Source: Pseudomonas sp. P8_241 (GTDB lineage: Bacteria > Pseudomonadota > Gammaproteobacteria > Pseudomonadales > Pseudomonadaceae). From it: a stretch of DNA of 64,000 bases. The stretch lies in contig NZ_CP125377.1 of the NCBI RefSeq assembly GCF_034008315.1, forward strand, positions 2,988,001-3,052,000. Direction: 5' to 3'. The stretch's first letter is position 1; every line of letters begins with the position of its first letter. This document shows, piece after piece, positions 1 through 9,162 of this stretch. The position numbers were made by a program, and so were the translations under genes. Below the pieces are notes generated by a model, which was not told the DNA's origin, did no database searches, and saw only the letters and a list, made by a program, of their open reading frames with translations.

Positions 1-1
1 G

Positions 2-259
2 CATTTGTCGATTGCCCAGGTGATCGACGCATTGGCCGAGCGTTATGGGCAGGAGCGCCGCGCATTGATCGGCTTTGTGCCGGACGCGCGACTGGAAGCG
101 TTGTTCGGACGTATGCCGCCATTGAAAACACCGCAGGCGCGCGCCGCCGGATTCAACCATGACCGTAACGCTGCCACGTTGGTGCGCAACGCCCTCAATC
201 CCTCGAATTCCAGACATATGCCGCTGACCGGAGACACCTTTCATGTCGCAGCCAACTAA
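2..259 (+). CDS. NAD-dependent epimerase/dehydrogenase, C-terminal end only
   Basis: The reading frame is open from the left edge, so the true start lies outside the window; only about 85 residues are visible. The tail contains a GFVPD stretch and an AAGFNHDRNAATLVRNAL ending, which resembles the C-terminus of extended SDR enzymes of the D-erythronate dehydrogenase (DenD) type. That family oxidises four-carbon sugar acids with NAD in the cytoplasm. Its stop lies 17 nt inside the following cyclase gene, so the two are probably translationally coupled. The family call is from the tail alone and is moderate at best. Confidence 0.55.
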   Translation, partial: HLSIAQVIDALAERYGQERRALIGFVPDARLEALFGRMPPLKTPQARAAGFNHDRNAATLVRNALNPSNSRHMPLTGDTFHVAAN

Positions 260-1037
260 GCCAAAACGTCGCCTCGTCGACTTGTCTGTCACCCTCGACA
301 ACAACCCCTACACCGATCCGCCACCGTTGCTGCCGAAGATCGATTACATGGATCACCAGCAAGGCTGGCCGGAAATGGCCGCGATGTTTCCCGGCTTGCA
401 ACTCGAGCAGATGCCGGGCAACGAATCCTGGGCCGCCGAGCGACTGCACATCACCACTCATAGCGGCACGCACATGGATGCTCCATGGCATTACGCTTCG
501 ACCACTGACGGCGGGCAACCGGCTTTTGGTATTGATGAACTGCCGCTCGATTGGTGCCTGCAACCGGGTGTGAAGCTGGATTTTCGGCACATGGCCGATG
601 GTCATGTGGTAACCGCCGACGAGATCGAAGCGGAACTGGCTCGAATTGGCCACAGTTTGCAGCCGCTGGACATCGTGCTCATCAACACCCGTGCCGGCGC
701 GTTGTTCGGTCAGCCGGGTTATCTCGATGCCGGTGTGGGAATCGGTCGTGAAGCCACGTTGTACCTGCTGGAACGCGGGGTGCGGGTCGTTGGTACCGAC
801 GCCTGGAGTTGGGATGCGCCGTTCAAATACACCCGTGAGCGGTTTGCTGCCGATGGCGATGCCTCGATTATTTGGGAAGGGCACAAAGCCGGACGCGATA
901 TCGGTTACGGGCAAATGGAAAAACTCGCCAACCTGGAATCCCTGCCGTCCAGTGGCTTCGTGGTGTCGTGTTTCCCTTACAAAATCAAGCACGCATCGGC
1001 CGGGTTTGTTCGGGCGGTGGCGATATTCGAAGAGTAG
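243..1037 (+). CDS. Cyclase family protein (kynurenine formamidase-like metal hydrolase)
   Basis: This is a 264-aa protein of the cyclase / kynurenine-formamidase-like superfamily. The diagnostic metal-binding motif HSGTHMDAPWH lies around residues 77-87. The family hydrolyses amide or lactone-like bonds with divalent metals in the cytoplasm. A GGAG at 230-233 is suitably spaced from the ATG. It overlaps the upstream dehydrogenase gene and is followed after about 57 nt by an exported sulfatase. No tryptophan catabolism genes are near, so kynurenine is not indicated as the substrate; the real substrate is unknown. Confidence 0.85.
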   Translation: MSQPTKPKRRLVDLSVTLDNNPYTDPPPLLPKIDYMDHQQGWPEMAAMFPGLQLEQMPGNESWAAERLHITTHSGTHMDAPWHYASTTDGGQPAFGIDELPLDWCLQPGVKLDFRHMADGHVVTADEIEAELARIGHSLQPLDIVLINTRAGALFGQPGYLDAGVGIGREATLYLLERGVRVVGTDAWSWDAPFKYTRERFAADGDASIIWEGHKAGRDIGYGQMEKLANLESLPSSGFVVSCFPYKIKHASAGFVRAVAIFEE

Positions 1038-1094
1038 GGCGCCTGCGGGAGTAGCAGAAGAAAGTCCTCGATCACACACAATAAGAGAAAAAAC

Positions 1095-2759
1095 ATGGCT
1101 CTTTTGCGTCTGCCTCAAACATTACTGGCCACCGTGCTGGCGCTGGGTAGCAGCCTGGTCATGGCGACCAGCGCCGATACGGCGCAGCCCAATATTCTAC
1201 TGATCATGGCCGATGACCTGGGCTACTCCGACCTGGGCAGTTATGGCGGCGAAATCAGCACGCCATCCCTGGATCAACTGGCCAGAGACGGATTGCGGTT
1301 CACCAACATGTACGCGGCGCCGACCTGCTCAATCACGCGCTCGATGCTGATGTCCGGCACCGACAATCACCTCGCCGGGCTCGGTACCATGGCTGAAGCG
1401 TTGCAGCCTTTTCAACGTGGCAAGCCGGGTTACGAGGGGTATTTGAATCAGCTCTCGTACTCGATTGCCGAGTTACTGAAAAAGGGGGGCTACAGCACGC
1501 TGATGGTCGGTAAATGGCACCTGGGGCTGGAGGCAGATCAAGGACCGGATCAGCGCGGCTTCGAGCAGTCCTTCACTCTGCTGGAGGGTGGGGCATCGCA
1601 CTTTAAACCTACCAGTGTGGACCCCAGCAAGCTTGAGCAAGTGCACTACCGCGAAAACGGTAAGGCCGTGACGTTGCCCGACGACTTCTATTCCACGGAT
1701 TTCTACACCGACAAGCTGATCAGCTACCTGCAAAACAGCAAAAAGGAGGGCAAGCCGTTTTTTGCCTACGCCGCTTACACTTCGCCGCACTGGCCGCTGC
1801 AGGCACCCAAGGAATACCTCGACAAGTACCAGGGGCGATTTGATCAAGGCTATGACAGCGTGCGCCTGGCCCGGATCGAGCGAATGAAAAACCTCGGCCT
1901 CATGCCCAACGATGCCCAGCCTGCGCAGCCGCTTCCGGTGAATCCCAAGCTGCCGGGCTGGCAACAGTTGAGTGCTGAGCAACAGCGTGTCGAAGCGCGC
2001 AAGATGGAAATCTACGCCGCCATGGTCGATAACCTCGACCATAACATCGGCCGCTTGATCGATTACCTGCGTCAGAGCGGACAGTACGACAATACGTTGA
2101 TCGTGTTCATGTCGGACAACGGCGCGGCGGGGGAGAACCACGCACAGTTCTATCCTCTGGCAGCGCGCACCGACAATAGCTTTGCCAACCTCGGGCAGAA
2201 GGGTTCTCAGATCGACTATGGGCTGCGCTGGGCAGAGGTCAGCGCCGCTCCATTCCATTTGTTCAAAGGCACCACCGCAGAGGGAGGCATCAGCGTGCCG
2301 GCGATAATCCAATTACCCAAGTCACTGCGTCGTCAAGGTGTGGAGCGCGGCGTTGCGCGGGTTGATGACCTGGCACCGACCTTCCTGGAGCTGGCGGGTA
2401 TCGCACTGCCAAACCAAGCGCCAACGGCTACGAGTAAACACCCGATCACCGGTAAATCAATGCTGCCGATGCTTGCGGGCAATGGCCGCCCGCACAGTGA
2501 TAGCAGCCTGGCTGGAGAACTGTTCGGCAACGCGTATTATCGAGAGGGCAATCTCAAGTTGTTGGGCCTTAAACCCCAGGCAGGCTTTGGCGAAAACGCG
2601 CAACCATTGCAATGGCAATTGTTTGATTTGGCGAAGGATCGCGGCGAAACAACGGACCTGGCTGCCTCCCAACCAGAGACGGTGCAACGGCTGAAGGAAG
2701 CATGGTTGAAATATGCAAAGCAGGTTGGTGTTGTTTTTGCCGGGCAGTCGTTTCAGTAA
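1095..2759 (+). CDS. Exported arylsulfatase-family protein with atypical active-site motif
   Basis: This 554-aa alkaline-phosphatase-superfamily sulfatase hydrolyses sulfate esters in characterised relatives. The first 25-30 residues form a signal peptide (hydrophobic LLATVLALGSSLVMA). The metal-binding MADDLG lies at 38-43, followed by STPSLDQLA and a GKWHLG motif. The formylglycine site reads C78-S-I-T-R82. The family consensus is C/S-x-P/A-x-R, so an isoleucine replaces the usual Pro/Ala. Flanking residues (MLMSG, TDNHLAGLG) match Pseudomonas AtsA-type enzymes, so alignment of this site is secure. The protein is otherwise full length. Ribosome binding upstream is weak (AAGAGAAA). It probably acts in the periplasm; maturation to formylglycine is uncertain. 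Confidence 0.88.
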   Translation: MALLRLPQTLLATVLALGSSLVMATSADTAQPNILLIMADDLGYSDLGSYGGEISTPSLDQLARDGLRFTNMYAAPTCSITRSMLMSGTDNHLAGLGTMAEALQPFQRGKPGYEGYLNQLSYSIAELLKKGGYSTLMVGKWHLGLEADQGPDQRGFEQSFTLLEGGASHFKPTSVDPSKLEQVHYRENGKAVTLPDDFYSTDFYTDKLISYLQNSKKEGKPFFAYAAYTSPHWPLQAPKEYLDKYQGRFDQGYDSVRLARIERMKNLGLMPNDAQPAQPLPVNPKLPGWQQLSAEQQRVEARKMEIYAAMVDNLDHNIGRLIDYLRQSGQYDNTLIVFMSDNGAAGENHAQFYPLAARTDNSFANLGQKGSQIDYGLRWAEVSAAPFHLFKGTTAEGGISVPAIIQLPKSLRRQGVERGVARVDDLAPTFLELAGIALPNQAPTATSKHPITGKSMLPMLAGNGRPHSDSSLAGELFGNAYYREGNLKLLGLKPQAGFGENAQPLQWQLFDLAKDRGETTDLAASQPETVQRLKEAWLKYAKQVGVVFAGQSFQ

Positions 2760-2832
2760 CACTGCGGTACGAACTAGTAGTGCTTTGAACATTCAGTGTG
2801 GAGGCTGCGCTCGATATGGATTGAAAAGATAA

Positions 2833-2847
2833 CTGCTTGTCGCGAAG
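2833..2847 (+). repeat. Short dispersed repeat, copy 1
   Basis: The 15-mer CTGCTTGTCGCGAAG recurs exactly at 20129-20143, and both copies lie in non-coding DNA. It looks like a remnant of Pseudomonas intergenic repeat debris rather than a functional site. Confidence 0.3.
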
Positions 2848-2959
2848 GGCAGCTACCAATCCAAAGCTGCCTTTCAGAATAGGCTGAAATTGGCCGATTG
2901 CTATTCACTGCACCGGTGATGACGACCAGTTGGATTAGGTCGAAGTAGGGAAAAAATGT

Positions 2960-4087
2960 TTATTCACAGCTGGGCAAGATCACGCGGAAAATCGTGCCCT
3001 GCTCGAGTGTCGACTCGACCTCAATTTTCCCGCCATGACCTTCTACAATCTGAGACGCTATGAATAATCCCAGCCCGAGTCCAGAAGATGTCCCTTTTTC
3101 TCCCTCTGAGTATTTAGAGTAACGTCGCTCAGGATTGAACAGAGAGGGCAGTGCGCTGGAGGGAATAAGCTCTCCAAAATTTTGCACGCAAAAGCAGGCT
3201 GTGGGGCCGTCCCCATTTAATGTGATATTTATCGGACGCCGAGCATTGCCGTGCCGCACAGCGTTGCCAATAAGATTTGAGAAAACTTGTGCCATACGTG
3301 ACGGGTCGTACAGGCCGGTTACAGTTCCCGAATCGGTGAATATGATTTCCGTCTTAGGGTGCGCGGCAGAGAGTTCGCTCACCACTGCTTTGCAAACAGA
3401 CGTCAGGTCAGTCTTTTCCGGTCGTACCGGGATTCCATTGCCCAAGTTGCAGCGTGCCAGGTCGAGCAGGTCGTTAACCATTTGATTGGCGCTTTGAACG
3501 CTCGTAGTGATCTGCGCGATGATCCTTTCTCCACGAGTGCCCAGCTCTTCGGTTTGCCTCAGCAGGTCGGCACCCAATGTCACGGCACCCAATGGTGTTC
3601 GAAGGTCGTGCCCTAGGACGCCCAAGACTGTTTTTCGAGTCGACTCCACCGCGCGGCCATACGCAGCAATGGACTCAACAAGCGCTTGGTCAATTGCCTC
3701 ATTGAATCGGATCATGTCCAGGATTTGATGGTCTTCGCCTGTATACCCTTGGGTTAGCCAGAGTCGGAGCACGCTTGACCTTAAGGCTCGGTATTCCGAA
3801 ACAAGTTGGTCTAGGGTGAAACCTGCGATAAGGCGGGTAATTGCGTGACTTTGCGCCGCCGACTCATCCTTCGTTACAGGCCCAAGACCATGGGACTTAT
3901 CGATTTGTTCTTGAGGTGTTTGAGAGGTGCGCATGTCGAGCGCCACACTCCTCAAAATGTATTCGGCATGATCTCTAAGACCTAGCGGCCCCATCGCAGG
4001 CATCGGGGTGTCCACAGTCCTGGCGAATTCCTCCCAGGCTTGAAGAATAGGCTCCAGATTCTTGAGGATGAATTCTGAAAGTCGCAT
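2960..4087 (-). CDS. Sensor histidine kinase (soluble, RsbR-N-like sensor region)
   Basis: This 375-aa kinase has no transmembrane segment. Residues 1-140 are helical and resemble the RsbRD/globin-like N-terminal sensor type. The HisKA dimerisation box has its phospho-accepting His at 160 (VLGHDLRTPLG). The HATPase domain shows an N box (NLIGNAVRHGN) and a G2 box (GLGLGLFIAS). The ATG at 4087 is preferred because AAGAGGA stands upstream; a longer in-frame start lacks this. It is divergent from a single-receiver response regulator 182 nt away, and the two probably form a signalling pair. The ligand is unknown. Confidence 0.88.
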   Translation of the reverse strand: MRLSEFILKNLEPILQAWEEFARTVDTPMPAMGPLGLRDHAEYILRSVALDMRTSQTPQEQIDKSHGLGPVTKDESAAQSHAITRLIAGFTLDQLVSEYRALRSSVLRLWLTQGYTGEDHQILDMIRFNEAIDQALVESIAAYGRAVESTRKTVLGVLGHDLRTPLGAVTLGADLLRQTEELGTRGERIIAQITTSVQSANQMVNDLLDLARCNLGNGIPVRPEKTDLTSVCKAVVSELSAAHPKTEIIFTDSGTVTGLYDPSRMAQVFSNLIGNAVRHGNARRPINITLNGDGPTACFCVQNFGELIPSSALPSLFNPERRYSKYSEGEKGTSSGLGLGLFIASQIVEGHGGKIEVESTLEQGTIFRVILPSCE

Positions 4088-4269
4088 GACAGTCCTCTTG
4101 ATCGTCCCGATTCTCATGAAGGCATCAGCCAGAAAAATTTGTTCGACAGAATCAGACTAGCGGAATGACGAAATTCGGCCATGAAGTCTACTCGAGCACC
4201 GCCTGTCAGGTGCCCGAAATGCTTACTGTCTGTAATAGGACTAAAGAAGAATGCTTAGGAGTCCTGATC

Positions 4270-4629
4270 ATGTCTCCCACAGTCCTGCTCGTAGAAGATG
4301 ATGAAATATTGCGTTCACTGACGGTTGATGCGATTTCGCTGCTAGGGCCAAACATCATTGATTGCAAATCTGCTGATGATGCTCTGGCCGTGCTAGAGAG
4401 CTCAACTTCAATTGTCCTGGTTATGAGTGACATCTGCATGCCAGGCACAATGGATGGACTGCAATTGGCTCAAGTGATTTGGACGCGCTGGCCTTTATTG
4501 CCAGTCATTCTCACATCAGGCAATAGATCCATGCCTGATGAGTTGATGCCGGCACACTCCTTTTTCCTCTGCAAACCGTGGACACTAGAGGCTCTACATA
4601 GAGCAGTCAGGTTGTACATACCTGCGTAA
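4270..4629 (+). CDS. Single-domain response regulator (CheY-like receiver)
   Basis: The 119-aa protein is only a receiver domain. An acidic pair lies at 10-11, the phospho-acceptor is Asp54 (MSDICMPG), and the conserved lysine is Lys102 (CKPW). No DNA-binding output domain follows before the stop. The start at 4270 is chosen because TAGGAG lies 8-12 nt upstream; a longer in-frame start at 4165 has no such site. It is divergent from the histidine kinase at 2960-4087 and probably acts as its phospho-relay or protein-interaction partner. Confidence 0.85.
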   Translation: MSPTVLLVEDDEILRSLTVDAISLLGPNIIDCKSADDALAVLESSTSIVLVMSDICMPGTMDGLQLAQVIWTRWPLLPVILTSGNRSMPDELMPAHSFFLCKPWTLEALHRAVRLYIPA

Positions 4630-4636
4630 TCACTGC

Positions 4637-4858
4637 TCAGGCCTGTGAGTCGATGAGTGTAGGCGAGTGGCTGCTATTGGCCCGTTCTCTGCCTGTCGCG
4701 CGCGGCAGAAAGATGAAGTACGACAGGATGGCGGCGGGACCGGCCGCGGCAATCAATGAGCCAGCCCCCATGAAAAGTCCCGCGCCGATCACCCCGCCAA
4801 GCGCAATCATGGTGATATGACGTTGCTTCAGGCTTTGCTTCAGACGGTTGGATTCCAT
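4637..4858 (-). pseudogene. Amino-acid permease, N-terminal stub
   Basis: The first about 50 residues (LKQSLKQRH, ALGGVIGAGLFMGAGS, PAAILSYFIF) match the start and first membrane helix of APC-family permeases such as the GABA/proline permeases. The frame then runs into 24 unrelated residues and stops at 73 aa; the family is about 450-470 aa. The other 11 helices are absent from the window. This is a deletion remnant and is not expected to transport anything. Confidence 0.8.
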
Positions 4859-5401
4859 TTCCTTGACCTCTCTTGGTATTGGTAGGACGCGGCAACGTTT
4901 CTGGGGCGTAAGACAGCTCTACGCACTCAGAAAATGTCGTTCCCCGCGCAGGCACCGCAATACGCCTGCATACACGCCCCGTAGCCTTTTTCAGGCCAGC
5001 ATCGACCCACTTGCGGCCTTCGTCTTACCCCAATGATCAGTCCCCGAGAGGCCAAACCCTCTGGCCACTTTCTCGCGGACGCAGCTTACCGTGCGTTTTT
5101 TGGTGAGGCTCAAACGACGCGTCCAGTCGAAATCACCCGTGCGAGCCAGCGCTATGCGATAGCTTGGGATAAAAGCGATCTGGAGGCAGGGAGCTTCTTC
5201 AAGTGCATGGAAAAGCCTTTCTTGAACCCCTTCTGAATCGTAAGGGAGGATCAGCTCTTCTCGCCTTGGCCGAGGCGCAGTGGCGTGCTTGCGTAACGCC
5301 TCAGCCAGTGCTGGCGCTGCGCTTCGTCGCGGCAATAAGCCTATTTGAATCTATTCAGCATGGTGACGCAGCGGCATTTCGGCTACTGGCGGATCCGGGC
5401 G
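4859..5401. other. Stretch without a confident gene
   Basis: Open frames exist on both strands (5033-5236 plus, 4991-5335 minus), but I recognise no family in either and neither has a convincing ribosome site. It lies between a permease stub and a LuxR-type gene and may be scar DNA left by the deletion that truncated the permease. Confidence 0.4.
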
Positions 5402-5809
5402 ATGAATGACCAGCGGCCACCCCTGACACGGCGCGAGATAGAAATCCTTCATTTGATGGCAAGGGGCTTATCTTGCCGGGAAATCGCATCCGAGCTTGCC
5501 ATCAGTGAGTTTACAGTTAAGACGCACCGTCGCAACATGCTCCGCAAAGCGGGATTCCGGAATGCCAGGCAATTGATTGAACACGCCAGGCAGCAGAACT
5601 ACTTGCCGAAGTTGGTTGAACGCCCATTGTACGATGTCCTTTCGGCCAGGGAACTCCAGGTGATGAAACTGGTAATCCAGGGACACACAAGCAAGCACAT
5701 CTCGAGACTGCTTGAAATCGCCGATCTCACTGTCCGCAAACACCGCGAGAATCTGTTGCGCAAGCTAAAGCTTCGCAGCATCGGGCAGCTTGTTGCACTT
5801 TACGAGTAG
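5402..5809 (+). CDS. Tandem double LuxR-type HTH protein
   Basis: The 135-aa protein is made almost wholly of two GerE/LuxR helix-turn-helix domains. The first spans about residues 8-63 (LTRREIEILHLMARG, SEFTVKTHRRNMLRKAG). The second spans about 76-133 (LSARELQVMKLVIQG, ADLTVRKHRENLLRKL). There is no receiver, autoinducer or ATPase domain. Most LuxR proteins carry one C-terminal HTH, so two in tandem is unusual and could let one chain contact both halves of an operator. The ATG at 5402 is used as the minimal start; an in-frame ATG at 5345 is possible. The next gene is the unknown 313-aa protein, a candidate target. Confidence 0.8.
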   Translation: MNDQRPPLTRREIEILHLMARGLSCREIASELAISEFTVKTHRRNMLRKAGFRNARQLIEHARQQNYLPKLVERPLYDVLSARELQVMKLVIQGHTSKHISRLLEIADLTVRKHRENLLRKLKLRSIGQLVALYE

Positions 5810-5947
5810 GCGACCTACGACATCGGAGGTATTTGAAGTCTCGCTATCGTCTTATAGATTGACAGTGCGTTGCGAGCCCCGGTTTCGCGACGCAATGAGA
5901 GGATTCACCATTTACTTATCAACGACCCGCAGAGAGGTTAAGTTCAA

Positions 5948-6889
5948 ATGGGACATTCAACAGACATCAAAGCAATAGGCCAGGACAACACGGCATTTCA
6001 AAAATACATCGATGAAAGAAACACAGAGCTGGACAAAACTGCGGCAGAAGCCCAAAAAGTTTTGGATATGCAGATCAAGAAATTCTACGCAGACGGAAAA
6101 TGGGACGATGCCCAACCTCTGGCAAGCGGGTCGTACCAACACCTGACTACCGCTTCGACGTGGTCGCTCAGCAACGTGGTCGATATGATCGAAAACGTTC
6201 GCACGGCTGTCTTTGGAGGGAAAGCCATAGACATGCCGCCGACGAAAGGCGAAAAGGACGACAAGGTCCCTACAGCTGCCGCTGCCAAGGGAAGCACCAT
6301 TTCGCCGACGACGCAAAAGCTTCTGACAATGATGGCCGGAACCGAAGCAATCATCGCCAACGCAGCCTTTCAGGCCATCACAGGGATTCTTTCCGCCATC
6401 AAGACCGGGACGGAAACCGACTTGTCCAAGCAGATTGTGCAAAAGGACATTATTCCCGGGATGAGTATGTTCGTTTGCGTGATGGAGAATAAGTTCAGTA
6501 GCAAAGATTTCTTCAATAGTGAAATCATTGTTCAAAACTTCTACATCTACGATGTTCGGATGTCGGCCGATCGAGCGCGTGCACTTGCCAACTTCGACAG
6601 AATCAATGGCCTTATTTCCCAGCAGAATGACCTTGAAGGGGCGGTAGGAGATCTGAGTCAGCAAGTTCATGATTTGAAGCTTGCCGACTACAAGACAAAG
6701 AACAAGGGGGATCTGAAGGCTGCTATCGCAGACTACAAATCCGACTTCATTGCCCTCGAAGAATTGATTAAAGAAATCAACACGAAAATTTCCGAGACCG
6801 CCGAGCTGATCAACCAGAAGAAGTTGTTGAAGACGGAAAATAATGCCGCACTCGTGTTGGCAAAACGTAAGGAATTGGTGATGTTGTAG
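5948..6889 (+). CDS. Unknown 313-aa helical protein
   Basis: I do not recognise a family. No signal peptide is visible. Residues 1-60 and 205-305 are charged, heptad-like and probably coiled coil. Residues about 124-151 are a hydrophobic, Ala/Ile-rich stretch without charged residues except one Glu. This layout (long helices around one hydrophobic hairpin-sized segment) is like that of alpha-helical pore-forming proteins, but that is only an analogy. A ribosome site (AGAGAGG) is present. By eye the base composition is richer in A/T than the flanks, suggesting acquisition by transfer. It lies 138 nt after the tandem LuxR gene and is followed by another orphan gene. Confidence 0.7.
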   Translation: MGHSTDIKAIGQDNTAFQKYIDERNTELDKTAAEAQKVLDMQIKKFYADGKWDDAQPLASGSYQHLTTASTWSLSNVVDMIENVRTAVFGGKAIDMPPTKGEKDDKVPTAAAAKGSTISPTTQKLLTMMAGTEAIIANAAFQAITGILSAIKTGTETDLSKQIVQKDIIPGMSMFVCVMENKFSSKDFFNSEIIVQNFYIYDVRMSADRARALANFDRINGLISQQNDLEGAVGDLSQQVHDLKLADYKTKNKGDLKAAIADYKSDFIALEELIKEINTKISETAELINQKKLLKTENNAALVLAKRKELVML

Positions 6890-7079
6890 AGGTGCTTGAG
6901 TGAATGAACCGCCCTGCAAGTTGACTCAGGACGTGGGGCGATTCCCTTACTTTCAAGCACGTGAAGCGCGGCAAGCTGTGTAAAGTTTGCCGATTACCTG
7001 GACTATCTCGAGCTTGTAAAAAACTCAAGAGTCCGCTGGTCAATTAGTTTTATAGAAACGTCAATTCAAGGAGTTTGTC

Positions 7080-7448
7080 ATGACAGATGAAATTGTTCGA
7101 TACAAGAAAAACGTTTTCACCAACGATGGCCAAACTGACGTTGATGGATTCATGCCAAAGCTGGAGAAAGTCAAGGAACTCATCAAAGACGCCGGGGCGA
7201 TAACGGTATATTACGGTTTTCACGGGAACACTGAAGGCGAGTTTGACCGGAAATTCGAGCCTGACGAGTTGCAAAAATCATTGGGAATTGCACGATCATT
7301 TCCAGGTGCCACCATGGTGCAGGTCGACGGCCCGGATGACCCAAAAATCGACTACGTTAAACATAATGAAAACGGACAAGTGCTTTTCACTTGGTGCGAT
7401 AGTGACACGTACATCAAGACCAAAAAGCTACTGCCGGACATTGTCTGA
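7080..7448 (+). CDS. Unknown 122-aa cytoplasmic protein
   Basis: A strong AAGGAG lies 7 nt before the ATG, so translation is likely. The sequence has no signal peptide, membrane segment or family motif I recognise. It contains a VYYGFHGNTEGEFDRKF stretch and ends in TKKLLPDIV. It shares the lower GC of the preceding 313-aa gene, is 190 nt downstream of it, and was probably acquired with it. A role as a partner or immunity protein would be pure inference. Confidence 0.65.
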   Translation: MTDEIVRYKKNVFTNDGQTDVDGFMPKLEKVKELIKDAGAITVYYGFHGNTEGEFDRKFEPDELQKSLGIARSFPGATMVQVDGPDDPKIDYVKHNENGQVLFTWCDSDTYIKTKKLLPDIV

Positions 7449-7589
7449 TAGGCAGTCGCTGCACCTGACCACCGGTTGACTTCAACTGGCGGCCCCGACC
7501 TGTCGTTGCAAGCGAACGCGGTCACATGATGCTGATCGCGGCCGCTGCACATTTCGCAACGAGTAGGGACCGGGCCTGAGGCCACACCC

Positions 7590-8993
7590 TCAGAACGCAT
7601 ACTCCAGCGCCAGGCGGTTTTGCCAAAAATTTTTCTCCTGTCCTGGCTGACGTTGCAGGCCGATAAAGTCAGCAATGCTCAGACCTTGCAAACTGCCGGC
7701 GAATTTATAGATGGCGAAGCCCATGTATTCGGACTGATTGATACTGGCTACGCCAGTCGTTGGTTTCAGGTCCATGAATGAATAACGGGCACCGACGAAC
7801 AGGTGATCGCGCAGCGCACCGTTGATATCGACTGCATAAGCATTTCCGGCACCGAGATCCTGGGTGCTGGTCAGGAACGGTTGAGCGAACAGTGGACCGG
7901 AACTGACGTTGTGGGAGTAGGGGGTGACAAGGGCGCCGTTGAGGTAGCTGTTCGGGTCCGGCACGATCCGGTCGTAACCGAGGCTGGCGGTCAACGAATT
8001 GTGCTTGATGCCCAACTGCACGCCATAGACTCGGCTATGGATTTCGCCAAGCAGTTCTCGCCCCTCGCTATCTTCATGGAATGCCTGCACACCTATGAAC
8101 GGTTTGATGCTGCCTTCGCGTCTGCTCAGCCCGCCCTCGAGGTAGGTCAAATGCGCATAGTCCAGATACTCGAAGTGCCAGGCCTTGGCTTTGAGCTCCA
8201 CCGGCTCGAAGTTCAGGGTGCGGGCACCGCCCACTCCCCAGAAACCATCAGTGTCTTGGTCACCCAGGCCTGAATAGGCATCGAAGCTGTGGTTGTAGGT
8301 CGTTTGCTTGGTGAATGAGTCGTCGATGTATGACTTGAAACGGTACATGCGCAGCGCGGTGACATGGTTGTCGTTGTCACCGTAACGGGCATAAACACCC
8401 TGGAACAGTTGTGGTGCAATTCGCCAGTCGTAAGTACTGGCGAACGGTACATCCACTTCCTGATTGCCGGCGACCAACTTGAAATTTTCGTGTTCCCACT
8501 TCACATAGGCTTCGCCCATCGCCGTGACGTTCGGGCCCAGGTAACCATCGCGTTCGGAAGGGTCGTCGGAATGTGCGATGCCCCTTTGAATGTAGCCGCT
8601 CAGGCCCAGGCTAAAGCCCTCGTAGCGGGCGCTGAAAAAGCCGAGCTTGCCGCCGTAACTCAAGGTGTCCTGGGTCTTGCCCGGGGTGAAAAAGGCATTG
8701 TGGGCAGCGTAGTAAAGCGTGCGCAAATTACCGTCGATGCGGCCGCCGCTGATCATTTCGGCCAATGTATCGGCTTCGCCGTCGACCTGTGGCGTCGCGG
8801 TATCGTGGAGTACCGATTGGTCCTGCTGCTGCACCGGTTCGGTCAGAGTGCCGGGGCGCTGTTGGACCGCGATCATATCGGCATCACCGGGCCGCTGCTC
8901 GTCGGCCCAGGCAACTGCTGGCAGGCTGACGGCCAGCGCGAACAGGAGGCGAGTGGAGGGAGTGTTGCCGTACCGCTTCTTGTCTCGTTTCAT
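7590..8993 (-). CDS. OprD-family outer-membrane porin
   Basis: The 467-aa protein has a signal peptide ending near AVAWA-DE. It continues with OprD-family features: GGRIDGNLRTLYY, GGKLGFFSARYEGFSLG, and a C-terminal LALEYAF beta-strand ending in phenylalanine. The family forms substrate-specific channels for small carboxylates and similar solutes. The ATG at 8993 follows GGAAGA; a longer open frame upstream has no support. It is the last gene of a minus-strand operon with an ABC importer and hydrolases, so it probably admits the same substrate through the outer membrane. Confidence 0.9.
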   Translation of the reverse strand: MKRDKKRYGNTPSTRLLFALAVSLPAVAWADEQRPGDADMIAVQQRPGTLTEPVQQQDQSVLHDTATPQVDGEADTLAEMISGGRIDGNLRTLYYAAHNAFFTPGKTQDTLSYGGKLGFFSARYEGFSLGLSGYIQRGIAHSDDPSERDGYLGPNVTAMGEAYVKWEHENFKLVAGNQEVDVPFASTYDWRIAPQLFQGVYARYGDNDNHVTALRMYRFKSYIDDSFTKQTTYNHSFDAYSGLGDQDTDGFWGVGGARTLNFEPVELKAKAWHFEYLDYAHLTYLEGGLSRREGSIKPFIGVQAFHEDSEGRELLGEIHSRVYGVQLGIKHNSLTASLGYDRIVPDPNSYLNGALVTPYSHNVSSGPLFAQPFLTSTQDLGAGNAYAVDINGALRDHLFVGARYSFMDLKPTTGVASINQSEYMGFAIYKFAGSLQGLSIADFIGLQRQPGQEKNFWQNRLALEYAF

Positions 8994-9162
8994 TGCTGTT
9001 CTTCCATTAGCAGGGATTTTTCCGGGGCAAGCGCGACCGCACCTGGCCAAAATATGGCCACGCGAAACAGCGCTGCTGGAGCGGGCGTGAAATGTCGGGA
9101 GAGAAAAATCAGCCGGCTTTAAAGGCCGACCTAATCACCGGGCGGGTCGATCCCGGTGGTGG

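Noticed and set aside
4991..5335. Minus-strand frame of 114 codons
   Set aside because: No family, no ribosome site, and unusual composition; kept only as part of a stretch without a supported gene.
8364..9122. Plus-strand frame of 252 codons
   Set aside because: It is antisense to the OprD porin gene, which has a signal peptide and family motifs.
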